The translations under genes and the position numbers were made by a program. A DNA stretch of 64,000 bases from Nocardioides campestrisoli (GTDB taxonomy: Bacteria > Actinomycetota > Actinomycetes > Propionibacteriales > Nocardioidaceae): the NCBI RefSeq assembly GCF_013624435.2, contig NZ_CP061768.1, forward strand, positions 3,748,001 to 3,812,000, read 5' to 3'. Shown here one piece after another: positions 47,211 to 54,776 of the stretch. Position 1 is the stretch's first letter; each line of letters starts with the position of its first letter. The notes under the pieces are model-generated. The model had not been told where the DNA came from. It saw only the letters and a list, made by a program, of their open reading frames with translations, and searched no databases.

Positions 47211-47352
47211 GCACCGACTCTGGCGGGGCATGGTCCTGGGAGGCGCCGTCCAGGTCCCGGGCTGTGGACGAACCGGCGAGCGGGCGGGCCTGTGCAGGGC
47301 CACGGGGCCGTTTCCCGGTGCCGGGCAGCACCCCCGACCTACGATGGAGCAC

Positions 47353-48147
47353 ATGCCCAGCTCCACTGCGGCCTTCTTCGACCTCGACAAGACGATCATC
47401 GCCCGGTCGAGCACGCTCGCGTTCAGCCGCCCGTTCCAGGCCGGCGGACTCATCACCCGCCGCGCGATGCTGCGCTCGGCCTACGCGCAGTTCGTCTACC
47501 TGGTCGGCGGCGCCGATCACGACCAGATGGAGCGGATGCGCCTGTTCATGTCCAAGCTGGTCGCCGGCTGGGACGTCGCCACGGTCCGCGAGATCGTCGC
47601 CGACACCCTGCACAACGTCGTCGACCCGATCGTCTACGACGAGGCCGTCGAGCTGATCGAGGAGCACCACGCCGCCGGGCGCGACGTGGTCGTGGTCTCC
47701 GCCAGCGGCCTCGAGGTCGTCGGACCGATCGCGGAGATGCTGGGCGCCGACCGGGTCGTCGCGACCCGGCTGGAGATCGTCGACGGCAAGTACTCCGGCG
47801 ACATCGAGTACTACGCGTACGCCGAGGAGAAGGCGCGGGCGATCGAGTCGCTGGCCCATGAGTGCGGATACGACCTCGCCGAGAGCTACGGCTACAGCGA
47901 CTCCGTCACCGACGTGCCGATGCTCCAGGTGGTCGGGCGACCGTTCGCGGTCAACCCGGACAAGGAGCTGCGTCGGATCGCGACCGAGCGCGGCTGGCCG
48001 GTGCTCACCTTCAGCCGCCCGGTGGCGCTGCGCTCCCGCGTGGGGCTGCCCGGCAAGCCGGCGCTGGCCGCGCTGGCGGTCGGCGGCGTGGTAGCCGTCG
48101 GCGGCTACGTGTGGGCGAGCGCCAAGCGGCGTCACGGACCGGCCTGA
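47353..48147 (+). CDS. HAD-IB family hydrolase (SerB-like, Rv3661-like)
   Basis: Phosphomonoesterase of the haloacid dehalogenase superfamily, 264 residues. Motif I is FFDLDKTII near residue 8, motif II VVVSASGLEV near residue 115, motif III lysine in YAEEKARAI near residue 158, and motif IV YGYSDSVTDVPML near residue 180. The C-terminus has a transmembrane helix (about 232-253). An alternative ATG lies at 47344. The frame is open far upstream, antisense to the Tad operon, but that is not coding. The gene between the Ssd homologue and the non-coding gap matches the Rv3660c-Rv3661 order. Confidence 0.9.
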   Translation: MPSSTAAFFDLDKTIIARSSTLAFSRPFQAGGLITRRAMLRSAYAQFVYLVGGADHDQMERMRLFMSKLVAGWDVATVREIVADTLHNVVDPIVYDEAVELIEEHHAAGRDVVVVSASGLEVVGPIAEMLGADRVVATRLEIVDGKYSGDIEYYAYAEEKARAIESLAHECGYDLAESYGYSDSVTDVPMLQVVGRPFAVNPDKELRRIATERGWPVLTFSRPVALRSRVGLPGKPALAALAVGGVVAVGGYVWASAKRRHGPA

Positions 48148-48162
48148 GCGTCGCTCCAGGCT

Positions 48163-48182
48163 CCCGCCAGGCTCCCGGCGGG
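48163..48182 (+). terminator. Hairpin after HAD gene
   Basis: A 6-bp stem CCCGCC/GGCGGG with an 8-base loop, 15 bases after the HAD stop. It overlaps a perfect tandem duplication of the 11-mer CCAGGCTCCCG (48156-48166 and 48167-48177). No U-tract. Confidence 0.4.
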
Positions 48183-48278
48183 CCGGCTCGAAGCGCGCCC
48201 GACCGATATCCGCACAGCGTGCTGGGGGCCACGTCCGCCGGGCTTGCGTGCCCCCGGGGAGGGGCGTAGAACAGAGAG

Positions 48279-48447
48279 CAGAACTCCGGAGTACAGCACG
48301 TGCGCCGGGTACCCACGCGGCGATCCACCCTTCGCAAGGGAGATGGTCCCGGCGGGAGACTGCTGGGCCACAACTCAGAGATGCACGCCTGGTAGCCCGG
48401 CGCACGTGTCAGCAGCGGCACCCGATCCAGAAGGCTCGGGTGCCGCT
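48279..48447 (+). ncRNA. Candidate Ms1-like (6S-type) structured RNA
   Basis: The 306-base gap between the HAD gene and the Rv3662c-like gene codes for no plausible protein but folds. A perfect 13-bp long-range stem joins 48297-48309 to 48396-48408, continued inward by TACC/GGTA and GGCG/CGCC. Two local hairpins lie inside (48326-48346 and 48364-48378), and a 12-bp stem at 48414-48447 closes the 3' end. A promoter-like TTGCGT-N17-TAGAAC spans 48244-48272. Ms1/MTS2823, which binds RNA polymerase core, lies between the homologues of these same two genes in mycobacteria. The strand follows that synteny. Exact ends are estimates. Confidence 0.55.
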
Positions 48448-48453
48448 CGCATC

Positions 48454-49182
48454 TCAGCCCGCGGAGCGGCGCAGCGGGCTCGCCTCGGCGCCTGCGGCGT
48501 ACGCCTCGGCGGCGTACAGCGCCCAGGCGTGCACCCCGCGCTCCCCGCCGTCGCGGTAGGCGCGCAGGTTGGACTCGTACTGGGGCCGCAACGCGAGGTG
48601 GCCGGCCTCGGGGACGACCAGCGACTTGGCGTCCACCCCGCGGGCCACCAGCACCAGCCGCTCCACGGCCCGGGCGACGATCCCGTTGTGGGAGGGGAAC
48701 GGCGCAGCGGTGGCGAGGTCGGCGTGCACGAGCGCGGCCACCAGCAGGGCCGGGGCCTCGGTGGGGGCGAGCAGCAGCTCGGAGACCCTCCGCAGCCGGT
48801 CCGCCGAGGCCTGGTCGCGGGGGCGACCGCGCTGGTCCTCGGGCAGCGAGGTCGCCGAGGCGACCGCGTGCAGCCGGGCCAGCGCCTGCAACGGCGACGT
48901 GGAGAGCGCCGGCGCGGTGGAGAGCAGCACCGCGGAGAGCCGCAGCGCGTCCTGGGCGACCTGGTCGCCGCGCCCTTCGGCCAGGTCGGCCAGCTCACTG
49001 GCGGATCCCTCGAGCACCGCCGAGGCGTGGGCGCCGCGCATCAGCGACTCCGCCGTGGTCTCCGGGGAGGTACGCCGTAGTCCGCGGTCTCGCAGCATCA
49101 CGTCGATGCCGTCGCGGGTGGCGGCGTACGCCGAGGAGACGCCCTCGAGCTGCGTCAACCAGGCCAAGGGGTCCGTGCTCAC
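48454..49182 (-). CDS. Degenerate Fic-like protein (Rv3662c-like)
   Basis: It has 242 residues, mostly helical. A Fic-type inhibitory-like helix GAHASAVLEG is at 50-59. The active-site loop PFPSHNGIVAR (161-171) aligns with the Fic motif HPFxxGNGRxxR, but the catalytic His is Ala160, the glycine is His165 and the first arginine is Ile168, so AMP transfer is unlikely. It may bind a nucleotide or be a structural relative. The homologue in Streptomyces is often labelled oxidoreductase without support. It converges on the RNA gene, and the hairpin at 48414-48447 may terminate both. Confidence 0.75.
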   Translation of the reverse strand: MSTDPLAWLTQLEGVSSAYAATRDGIDVMLRDRGLRRTSPETTAESLMRGAHASAVLEGSASELADLAEGRGDQVAQDALRLSAVLLSTAPALSTSPLQALARLHAVASATSLPEDQRGRPRDQASADRLRRVSELLLAPTEAPALLVAALVHADLATAAPFPSHNGIVARAVERLVLVARGVDAKSLVVPEAGHLALRPQYESNLRAYRDGGERGVHAWALYAAEAYAAGAEASPLRRSAG

Positions 49183-49208
49183 TCCTCCACGCTAGTAGCC
49201 TGGGGCCA

Positions 49209-50168
49209 ATGACCAGCGAGCAACCCCCGGACCGGGCCCCCCTCACGCGCGACGAGGCACGGGTCTACCACCGCGGGAGCCCGGACTACTCCCGGGAGGT
49301 CGCGGACTGGCTGGTCGGCGGGTCCGCCCGCAGCGTGCTCGAGCTGGGCGCCGGGACGGGTCGGCTGACCCGTCAGCTGGTCGCCGCCGGCCACGACGTG
49401 CACGCGACCGACGCCGAGCCGGCGATGCTGGAGGTGCTGCTGGAGCAGCTGCCCCGGGGCGCCCGCGCGCCCCGCACCAGCACCTGCCGGGCCGAGGAGC
49501 CGGGAGTCCCGGACCGCTCGGTCGACGTGGTGGTCTGCGCGGAGTCGTTCCACCTCTTCGAGACCGAGCCCGCCCTGGACGCGATCGCGCGGACGCTGCG
49601 CCCCGGCGGCCACCTCGCGCTGGTCTGGCACGAGCGCGACGAGCGGATCCCGTGGGTGCGTCGGCTGGGCCGCCTGCTCGACGGCCCGGACGCCGAGCGC
49701 CCCCCGGTGCACGACCAGCTGGTGCACTCCCCGCTCTTCAGCTTCGTGGAGGAGAAGACCTTCAAGGCCTGGCAGGACATCAACGCCGAGTCGGTCCGCG
49801 ACCTGGTGCTCTGCCGCCCGCACGTGGCCAGGCTCGACCCCGCCGCCCAGGAGGACCGGGTGGCCGAGGTGCTCGACCTGTACGCCGAGTACGGCCGCGG
49901 CATGGACGGCATGCAGCTTCCGCACCTGGTGCGCTGCCTGCGCACCCAGGTCGTGCACCAGCCGGGACTCTTCCGCACCGACGACGATCCGGCGGCGAGC
50001 GAGTCGGCCGCGGAGCCGGAGGACGGAGCGGTCGAGGCCGGCCCGGACGTCCCGGCCGACCGGTCGGACCGGTCGGACCGGTCGGAGGCGGCCCGGCGGG
50101 CGCGCAGCCTGGAGACGTTCCGCTCCGACGGCACGGACACCGACATGCTGCTGATCGACTTCCGCTGA
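49209..50168 (+). CDS. Class I SAM-dependent methyltransferase
   Basis: Small-molecule type methyltransferase, 319 residues. SAM loop VLELGAGTGRLTRQL near residue 43, acidic VHATDAEPAM near residue 65, motif near VVVCAESFHLF (residue 112) and LRPGGHLALVWHE near residue 132. The C-terminal third contains an Asp/Glu/Ser-rich insert with a DRSDRSDRS run (about 284-292) before a final helix. Substrate unknown; the methyltransferase 11 family covers ubiquinone/sterol-like and metabolite methylation. Divergent from the Fic-like gene. Confidence 0.87.
   Translation: MTSEQPPDRAPLTRDEARVYHRGSPDYSREVADWLVGGSARSVLELGAGTGRLTRQLVAAGHDVHATDAEPAMLEVLLEQLPRGARAPRTSTCRAEEPGVPDRSVDVVVCAESFHLFETEPALDAIARTLRPGGHLALVWHERDERIPWVRRLGRLLDGPDAERPPVHDQLVHSPLFSFVEEKTFKAWQDINAESVRDLVLCRPHVARLDPAAQEDRVAEVLDLYAEYGRGMDGMQLPHLVRCLRTQVVHQPGLFRTDDDPAASESAAEPEDGAVEAGPDVPADRSDRSDRSEAARRARSLETFRSDGTDTDMLLIDFR
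50058..50084 (+). repeat. Three tandem copies of a 9-base unit
   Basis: GACCGGTCG repeated three times inside the methyltransferase gene, giving in-frame Asp-Arg-Ser units. The unit is itself near-palindromic. Likely a slippage product. Confidence 0.85.
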
Positions 50169-50277
50169 TCTGAGCGCGATCTGCTCGGGCGGGGTTTGAG
50201 CGACCCGCCGGCGAGGCATGCTCGGAGGACCGACGGCGTCCGGTGCCGACGGTCGTCCAGTCTCGAGGGGGATCTTG

Positions 50278-51582
50278 ATGAGTGTCCGCATCCCGTCCAG
50301 GAGCCGGCTGCTCGCCGGACTCGCCGCCACCTGCCTCGGCGCGAGCGGCCTCGCCGCCGTCGGGGTCGGCCCGGCGTACGCGGTGGAGACCTGCCGCGGC
50401 GCCGCCGCCACCGTCGTCGGCACCCCGGGCGTGCCCCTCACCGCGACTCCCGGCAATGACGTGGTGGTCACCAACGGCGCCTCGGTGGTCAGCGCCCTGG
50501 GCGGTGACGACCTGGTCTGCGTGACCGGCGGGACGCCGTACGTCGACACCGCGACGGGCGACGACGTGGTCGACACCATCAGCGCCGGCGACGCCCCGGC
50601 GAGCGTCTTCCTCGGCGCGGGATCGGACCGGTTCTTCGGCGGCGAGGGCGCCGACACCGTCGGCACCCACGGCGAGGGCCTGGTGGCCGACGTGGACGCC
50701 GACACGCTCCTCACCGGCGGCGGCGACGACGTGGTGGCCTCCGGCGCGCCCGGCCAGCCCAACGCCGACACCGTCGACCTCGGGCCGGGCAACGACCGGC
50801 TGGCGCTGCGCGGGGTGACCGCCCGCACCGCCGGCAGCATCTCCGGCGGGCGCAACAGCGACACCCTCGACCTCGACCTGTCCGGCAGTGCCTCCTGGTG
50901 GATCCACAACGGCAAGGGGGTGGCCAACCGCAACGAGAAGCGCCAGCACAACTGGGTGGCCTTCGAGCAGTTCGACCTGGTCCCGACCGCCGGCCGGTTC
51001 ATCTTCCGCGGCTCGCCGAGCAACGAGCGGCTCCGCTACACCGACGCCTCCGGCGGTCCCGTGGGCTCGGTGCTGGTCACCATGGACGCGGGCAACGACC
51101 ACGTGGAGGCGGCTCCGCAGGCGGCCACCGACAGCCGGTACGACGGCGGCGAGGGCCGCGACGAGCTCGAGATCTCCTCGCCCGGCGAGCGCCTCACCGT
51201 CGACCTCGGTGCCGGCCAGGTGCTGCGTGGCGGGCGCAAGCGCGGCGCGTTGGTCGCCACCGCCACCGGTTTCACCGACGCCACCGTGTGGGCGCGCAAC
51301 GCCACCGCGAAGGGTGACGGCCAAGGCAACCGGCTCAGCGTCGGCGGGTGCACCGTGCGGGCGTACGGCCTCGGTCGGGGTGACGTGCTCAAGCGGCTCG
51401 ACAGCCCCGCGTACGGCTGCGGCAAGCGCTCGAAGATGCTCGGCGGCCCCGGGCGGGACAAGCTGGTCGGCGGCGAGGGCCGCGACAAGCTCTACGGCGG
51501 ACCGGGCCGCGACAAGGCCGTCGGCGGGCCCGGCCGTGACCTGTGCCAGGCCGAGAAGCGGAAGTCCTGCGAGCGCCGCTGA
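50278..51582 (+). CDS. Secreted RTX-like calcium-binding repeat protein
   Basis: It has 434 residues with a signal peptide (1-37, ending near AYAVETC). Parallel beta-roll-like strands carry GGDDLVCV, GSDRFFGGEGADTV and GGGDDVVASG in the N-terminal third, and four tandem GGxGRDK units (GGPGRDKLVGGEGRDK...) at the C-terminus, near residues 396-425. These match the hemolysin-type nonapeptide pattern in loose form. The protein ends with CQAEKRKSCERR, also found in the next product as CRAEVTKRCER. Likely surface or secreted; partner unknown. Confidence 0.85.
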   Translation: MSVRIPSRSRLLAGLAATCLGASGLAAVGVGPAYAVETCRGAAATVVGTPGVPLTATPGNDVVVTNGASVVSALGGDDLVCVTGGTPYVDTATGDDVVDTISAGDAPASVFLGAGSDRFFGGEGADTVGTHGEGLVADVDADTLLTGGGDDVVASGAPGQPNADTVDLGPGNDRLALRGVTARTAGSISGGRNSDTLDLDLSGSASWWIHNGKGVANRNEKRQHNWVAFEQFDLVPTAGRFIFRGSPSNERLRYTDASGGPVGSVLVTMDAGNDHVEAAPQAATDSRYDGGEGRDELEISSPGERLTVDLGAGQVLRGGRKRGALVATATGFTDATVWARNATAKGDGQGNRLSVGGCTVRAYGLGRGDVLKRLDSPAYGCGKRSKMLGGPGRDKLVGGEGRDKLYGGPGRDKAVGGPGRDLCQAEKRKSCERR

Positions 51583-51664
51583 GCCCGGTCGCGCACCGGC
51601 CCACAACTTTCCTGGTCCCGGCGGCGTCTCACTGCCGTCCACCCCGTACCACCAAGGAGCTCGC

Positions 51665-52477
51665 ATGCGCGTCCGCCCTGTCCTCGTCCTCACCGCCGGA
51701 GTCCTGGCGGCCTCCAGCCTCGTCGCCGGCGCCTCGGCCAGCACGACGACCACGGCGGTGGCCGGCACGGAGCACTACGGCTGCTGGTTCGCGGAAGCGA
51801 CGCTGACCGGCACGGGCGAGCTGGTCGGCACCGAGGGCCGCGACGTCATCGTGGCCACCCCGCCCGCGACCGTGCGGGCGCTCGGCGGCGACGACGTGAT
51901 CTGCGTCGAGGACGACGCTGGGGAGGGCGCCGTCCAGGTCTTCGCCGGCTCCGGCGACGACGAGGTGACGGTGCTGACCTACACCTCCGCCGCAGGCGAC
52001 ACCTTCGTCGGCGGCCGCGGCCGGGACTACCTCAACCTGGGCAGCCTGGACGGCCAGCTCTCCCTCGACCTGGCCCGCGGCGAGGTGCACACCGACGAGT
52101 CCCTGAGCGGGCCGGCCGAGGCCACCGCGACCGGGTTCGAGGACGCGTGGCTGCTGGCCGCGCGGGCCGTCCTGCTCGGCACCTCCGGACCGAACCGCCT
52201 CTCCCTCACCGGCTGCGACCTCAAGGCGACCGGCGGCAGGGGCAGCGACCGGATCTCGCGGTTGGCGGACAACTACCACGAGCTCTACACCAACGACTTC
52301 TTCGACAACTGCCCGGACGGGATGCGGGCCCGGTTCAGCGGCGGCCGGGGCCGCGACCGGATCCTCGGCAGCCTCGGCGACGACCGGCTGATCGGCGGAC
52401 GCGGACGCGACCGGATCGACGGCTGGAGCGGGAAGGACCTGTGTCGCGCCGAGGTCACCAAGCGCTGCGAGCGATGA
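51665..52477 (+). CDS. Secreted RTX-like repeat protein, paralogue of previous gene
   Basis: It has 270 residues; signal peptide 1-26 (ending ASASTTT). AAGGAG lies 6 bases before the ATG. It shares with the previous product LGGDDVICV, GSGDDEVTV, GGRGRDYLN and the C-terminal GGRGRDRILGSLGDDRLIGGRGRD region, and the cysteine-flanked end CRAEVTKRCER. About two-thirds the length of its neighbour, so a diverged tandem duplication with loss of the middle. Confidence 0.85.
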   Translation: MRVRPVLVLTAGVLAASSLVAGASASTTTTAVAGTEHYGCWFAEATLTGTGELVGTEGRDVIVATPPATVRALGGDDVICVEDDAGEGAVQVFAGSGDDEVTVLTYTSAAGDTFVGGRGRDYLNLGSLDGQLSLDLARGEVHTDESLSGPAEATATGFEDAWLLAARAVLLGTSGPNRLSLTGCDLKATGGRGSDRISRLADNYHELYTNDFFDNCPDGMRARFSGGRGRDRILGSLGDDRLIGGRGRDRIDGWSGKDLCRAEVTKRCER

Positions 52478-52504
52478 GGGCGCCCGCCCAGTAACCTGCG
52501 TCAC

Positions 52505-53629
52505 ATGAGCGTGTGGCCGCGGTTCCTCCGACGTACGCCGCTGGGCACCGAGGCCGACCGCGCCACCTTCCACACGCTGCACACCGCCTCGCTCGCCTCC
52601 CCCGCGCTGCGCGAAGGGCTCACCACCACCAGCGCCGAGCGGTCGGTCAAGCACCTGCGGGCGCTGCTGGGCTCCCCGGCGGTCGCGCTGACCGACACCG
52701 CCGGCGTGCTGGCCTGGGACGGGGTGGGCAGCCACCACACCGACCAGGTGCCGGACCTGCTGCGCCCGGTCTTCGAGCACGGCGGCACCCGCACGGCGGA
52801 CTCCGGCGACCTCGCCTGCGTGGATTCCACCTGTCCGGTCCGGCACGCCATCGCCACCCCGCTGGTGGTCGAGGAGCGGATGGTCGGCGCCCTGCTGGCC
52901 TTCGCTCCCCAACCCACGGCCGGGCTGCTGCTGGCCACCCACGAGGTCGCCCGGTGGGTCAGCGGGCAGCTCGAGCTCGCCGAGCTCGACGCCCAGCGGA
53001 CCCGGGCGATGGAGGCCGAGGTGCGTGCCCTGCGCGCGCAGATCAGCCCGCACTTCATCTACAACTCCCTCGGCGCGATTGCCAGCTTCGTCCGGACCGA
53101 CCCCGACCGGGCGCGCGAGCTGCTGCTGGAGTTCGCCGACTTCACCCGCTACTCCTTCCGCAGCCACGGCGAGTTCACCACCCTGGCCGAGGAGCTTCGC
53201 TCGATCGAGCGCTACCTGCTGCTCGAGCAGGCCCGGTTCGGCGACCGGCTGCGGGTGACCCTGCAGATCGCCCCCGAGGTGCTGCCGGTGACGGTGCCGT
53301 TCCTGTGCATCCAGCCCCTGGCCGAGAACGCCGTCCGCCACGGGCTGGAGGCCGCCGAGGGGGTGGGCCACCTGAGCATCGTGGCCCGCGACCTGGGCCA
53401 GGAGTGCGTGATCGAGGTGGAGGACAACGGCGTCGGCGAGGACCCCGAGCGGGTACGCCGCGCCCTGGCCGGCGACGAGGCGCTCGACTCGGTAGGGCTG
53501 GGCAACGTCGACGCCCGGCTGCGCAACGCCTTCGGCGACGACTACGGCCTGGTGGTCGAGACCGCCCGGGGCGCCGGGACCAAGGTGACCGTGCGGGTGC
53601 CGAAGTTCGCCCCGGGGGTGCACGCATGA
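52505..53629 (+). CDS. LytS-type sensor histidine kinase
   Basis: Sensor of a two-component pair, 374 residues. The N-terminal region (30-150) looks like a soluble GAF-like domain with cysteines in LACVDSTCPV, with no membrane helices seen. The His_kinase segment ALRAQISPHFIYNSLGA holds the phospho-acceptor His183. The HATPase_c domain has N box LAENAVRHGLE near residue 275 and G box DNGVGE near residue 305, then GLGNVDARL. GTG overlaps none, but the next gene starts 4 bases before its stop. It likely senses a carboxylate or its metabolism, given the linked symporter. Confidence 0.88.
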   Translation: MSVWPRFLRRTPLGTEADRATFHTLHTASLASPALREGLTTTSAERSVKHLRALLGSPAVALTDTAGVLAWDGVGSHHTDQVPDLLRPVFEHGGTRTADSGDLACVDSTCPVRHAIATPLVVEERMVGALLAFAPQPTAGLLLATHEVARWVSGQLELAELDAQRTRAMEAEVRALRAQISPHFIYNSLGAIASFVRTDPDRARELLLEFADFTRYSFRSHGEFTTLAEELRSIERYLLLEQARFGDRLRVTLQIAPEVLPVTVPFLCIQPLAENAVRHGLEAAEGVGHLSIVARDLGQECVIEVEDNGVGEDPERVRRALAGDEALDSVGLGNVDARLRNAFGDDYGLVVETARGAGTKVTVRVPKFAPGVHA

Positions 53630-54348
53630 GCCAGGAGCCGGGCGGGCTGCGCGTCCTGGTGGTCGACGACGAGCAACCCACCCTGGACGAGCTCTCCTGG
53701 CTGCTCTCCCGCGACCCCCGGGTGGTCGAGGTGCTGACCTGCGACTCCGCCACCCAGGCGCTCAGGGTGCTGCGCGAGCACGAGGTCGGGGCGGTCTTCC
53801 TCGACATCTCGATGCCGGGGCTCACCGGGCTGGAGATGGCGCAGGTGCTCGCCCGGTTCAAGGCACCGCCGCCGATCGTCTTCGTGACCGCCTCCGAGCA
53901 GCACGCGGTCGAGGCCTTCGAGCTGCGCGCCGTCGACTACGTGCTCAAGCCGGTCCGGGAGGACCGGCTCGCCGAGGCCGTACGCCGGGTGGTCGAGGGC
54001 GGCGCCGGGCCGCAGGCTCCCGGCGACGAGCAGGTCCCGGTCGAGCGCGGCGGGGTGACCCGGTTCGTCAGCCGCAGCGACATCACCCACGTGGAGGCCC
54101 AGGGGGACTACGCCCGGCTGCACACCGACTCCGACTCCTACCTGGTCCGCACCCCGCTCTCCAGCCTGGAGTCCGAGTGGGGGGCGGCCGGGTTCGTCCG
54201 GATCCACCGATCCCTGCTGGTCTCCCTGCCCCACGTCCGCGAGCTGCGGATGGACCAGGGCCGCTGCACCGTCGTGGTCGGCGGGGTCGAGCTCGCGGTG
54301 AGCCGCCGGCACACGCGGGCGCTGCGCGAGCTGCTGGTGCGGCGATGA
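53626..54348 (+). CDS. LytTR-family response regulator
   Basis: It has 240 residues. Receiver domain 1-120 with acidic pocket DDE at 14-16, phospho-acceptor Asp60 in FLDISMPG, and Lys near VDYVLKP. The LytTR DNA-binding domain (about 135-240) has SRSDITHVEAQGDYARLHT and VRIHRSLLV. Start overlaps the kinase stop and end overlaps the DUF485 gene by 4 bases each, so the regulator is co-translated with its probable target transporter. Similar to BtsSR/YpdAB control of pyruvate transporters in E. coli. Confidence 0.9.
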   Translation: MSQEPGGLRVLVVDDEQPTLDELSWLLSRDPRVVEVLTCDSATQALRVLREHEVGAVFLDISMPGLTGLEMAQVLARFKAPPPIVFVTASEQHAVEAFELRAVDYVLKPVREDRLAEAVRRVVEGGAGPQAPGDEQVPVERGGVTRFVSRSDITHVEAQGDYARLHTDSDSYLVRTPLSSLESEWGAAGFVRIHRSLLVSLPHVRELRMDQGRCTVVVGGVELAVSRRHTRALRELLVRR

Positions 54349-54776
54349 GCCCGGCGCCGCCCGAACGGGTCCGGGTCACCGGGCCGCCTCGGCGTACCGG
54401 AGCGGCACGGCGACCAGGCACCCCCGACATCGACGCGGGCACCCGGGTCGGCGACATCCTCATGGGCAGCCTGGTCGGCGAGCAGCGCCGCCTGGCCCTG
54501 GGCGTGCTGCTGGTGCTGGCGCTGACGGTCGGCGCGCTGCCGCTGCTCTTCCACCTGGCCCCGCACCTGGCCGAGGTGCGACTGCTCGGGGTGCCGATCC
54601 CGTGGCTGCTGCTGGGGGTGCTCGTCTACCCGCTGCTGCTGCTGCTGGGCTGGGTCTACGTCCGCCGGGCCGAGGCCAACGAGGCCGACTTCGCCGACCT
54701 GGTCGCCGGGACGCTGCCGGCGCGAACGGCGGATGAGGCCGAGTGCGCGCCGGACGGGCAGGCGGACGCCCGGTGA
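54345..54776 (+). CDS. Small membrane protein, DUF485-like partner of symporter
   Basis: It has 143 residues from the ATG overlapping the regulator stop. Basic N-terminus (1-45), then two strong transmembrane segments (about 50-70 and 82-105), then an acidic tail with RRAEANEADF. Position directly before an SSS-family symporter gene, with 4-base overlap, matches the DUF485-ActP arrangement seen again at 57606. The sequence similarity to DUF485 is weak. Confidence 0.72.
   Translation: MSPAPPERVRVTGPPRRTGAARRPGTPDIDAGTRVGDILMGSLVGEQRRLALGVLLVLALTVGALPLLFHLAPHLAEVRLLGVPIPWLLLGVLVYPLLLLLGWVYVRRAEANEADFADLVAGTLPARTADEAECAPDGQADAR

Noticed and set aside
41302..48147. Uninterrupted 6.8-kb plus-strand open frame antisense to the whole Tad cluster and in frame with the HAD gene
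   Set aside because: Its composition (Arg/Pro/Ala/Gly/Gln runs, no domains) is that of the complement of GC-rich codons. The minus strand encodes well-recognised Tad proteins over the same bases. Only the last part (47353-48147) is a real gene.
48190..48450. 6C RNA or RNase P RNA in the non-coding gap
   Set aside because: I see no pair of hairpins with C-runs in the loops as in 6C RNA, and none of the conserved RNase P core sequences. The position and rod-like pairing fit Ms1 better.
50058..50084. Tandem palindromic 9-mers as a protein binding array
   Set aside because: They lie inside the methyltransferase coding frame as Asp-Arg-Ser codons, so slippage within a gene is the simpler explanation.
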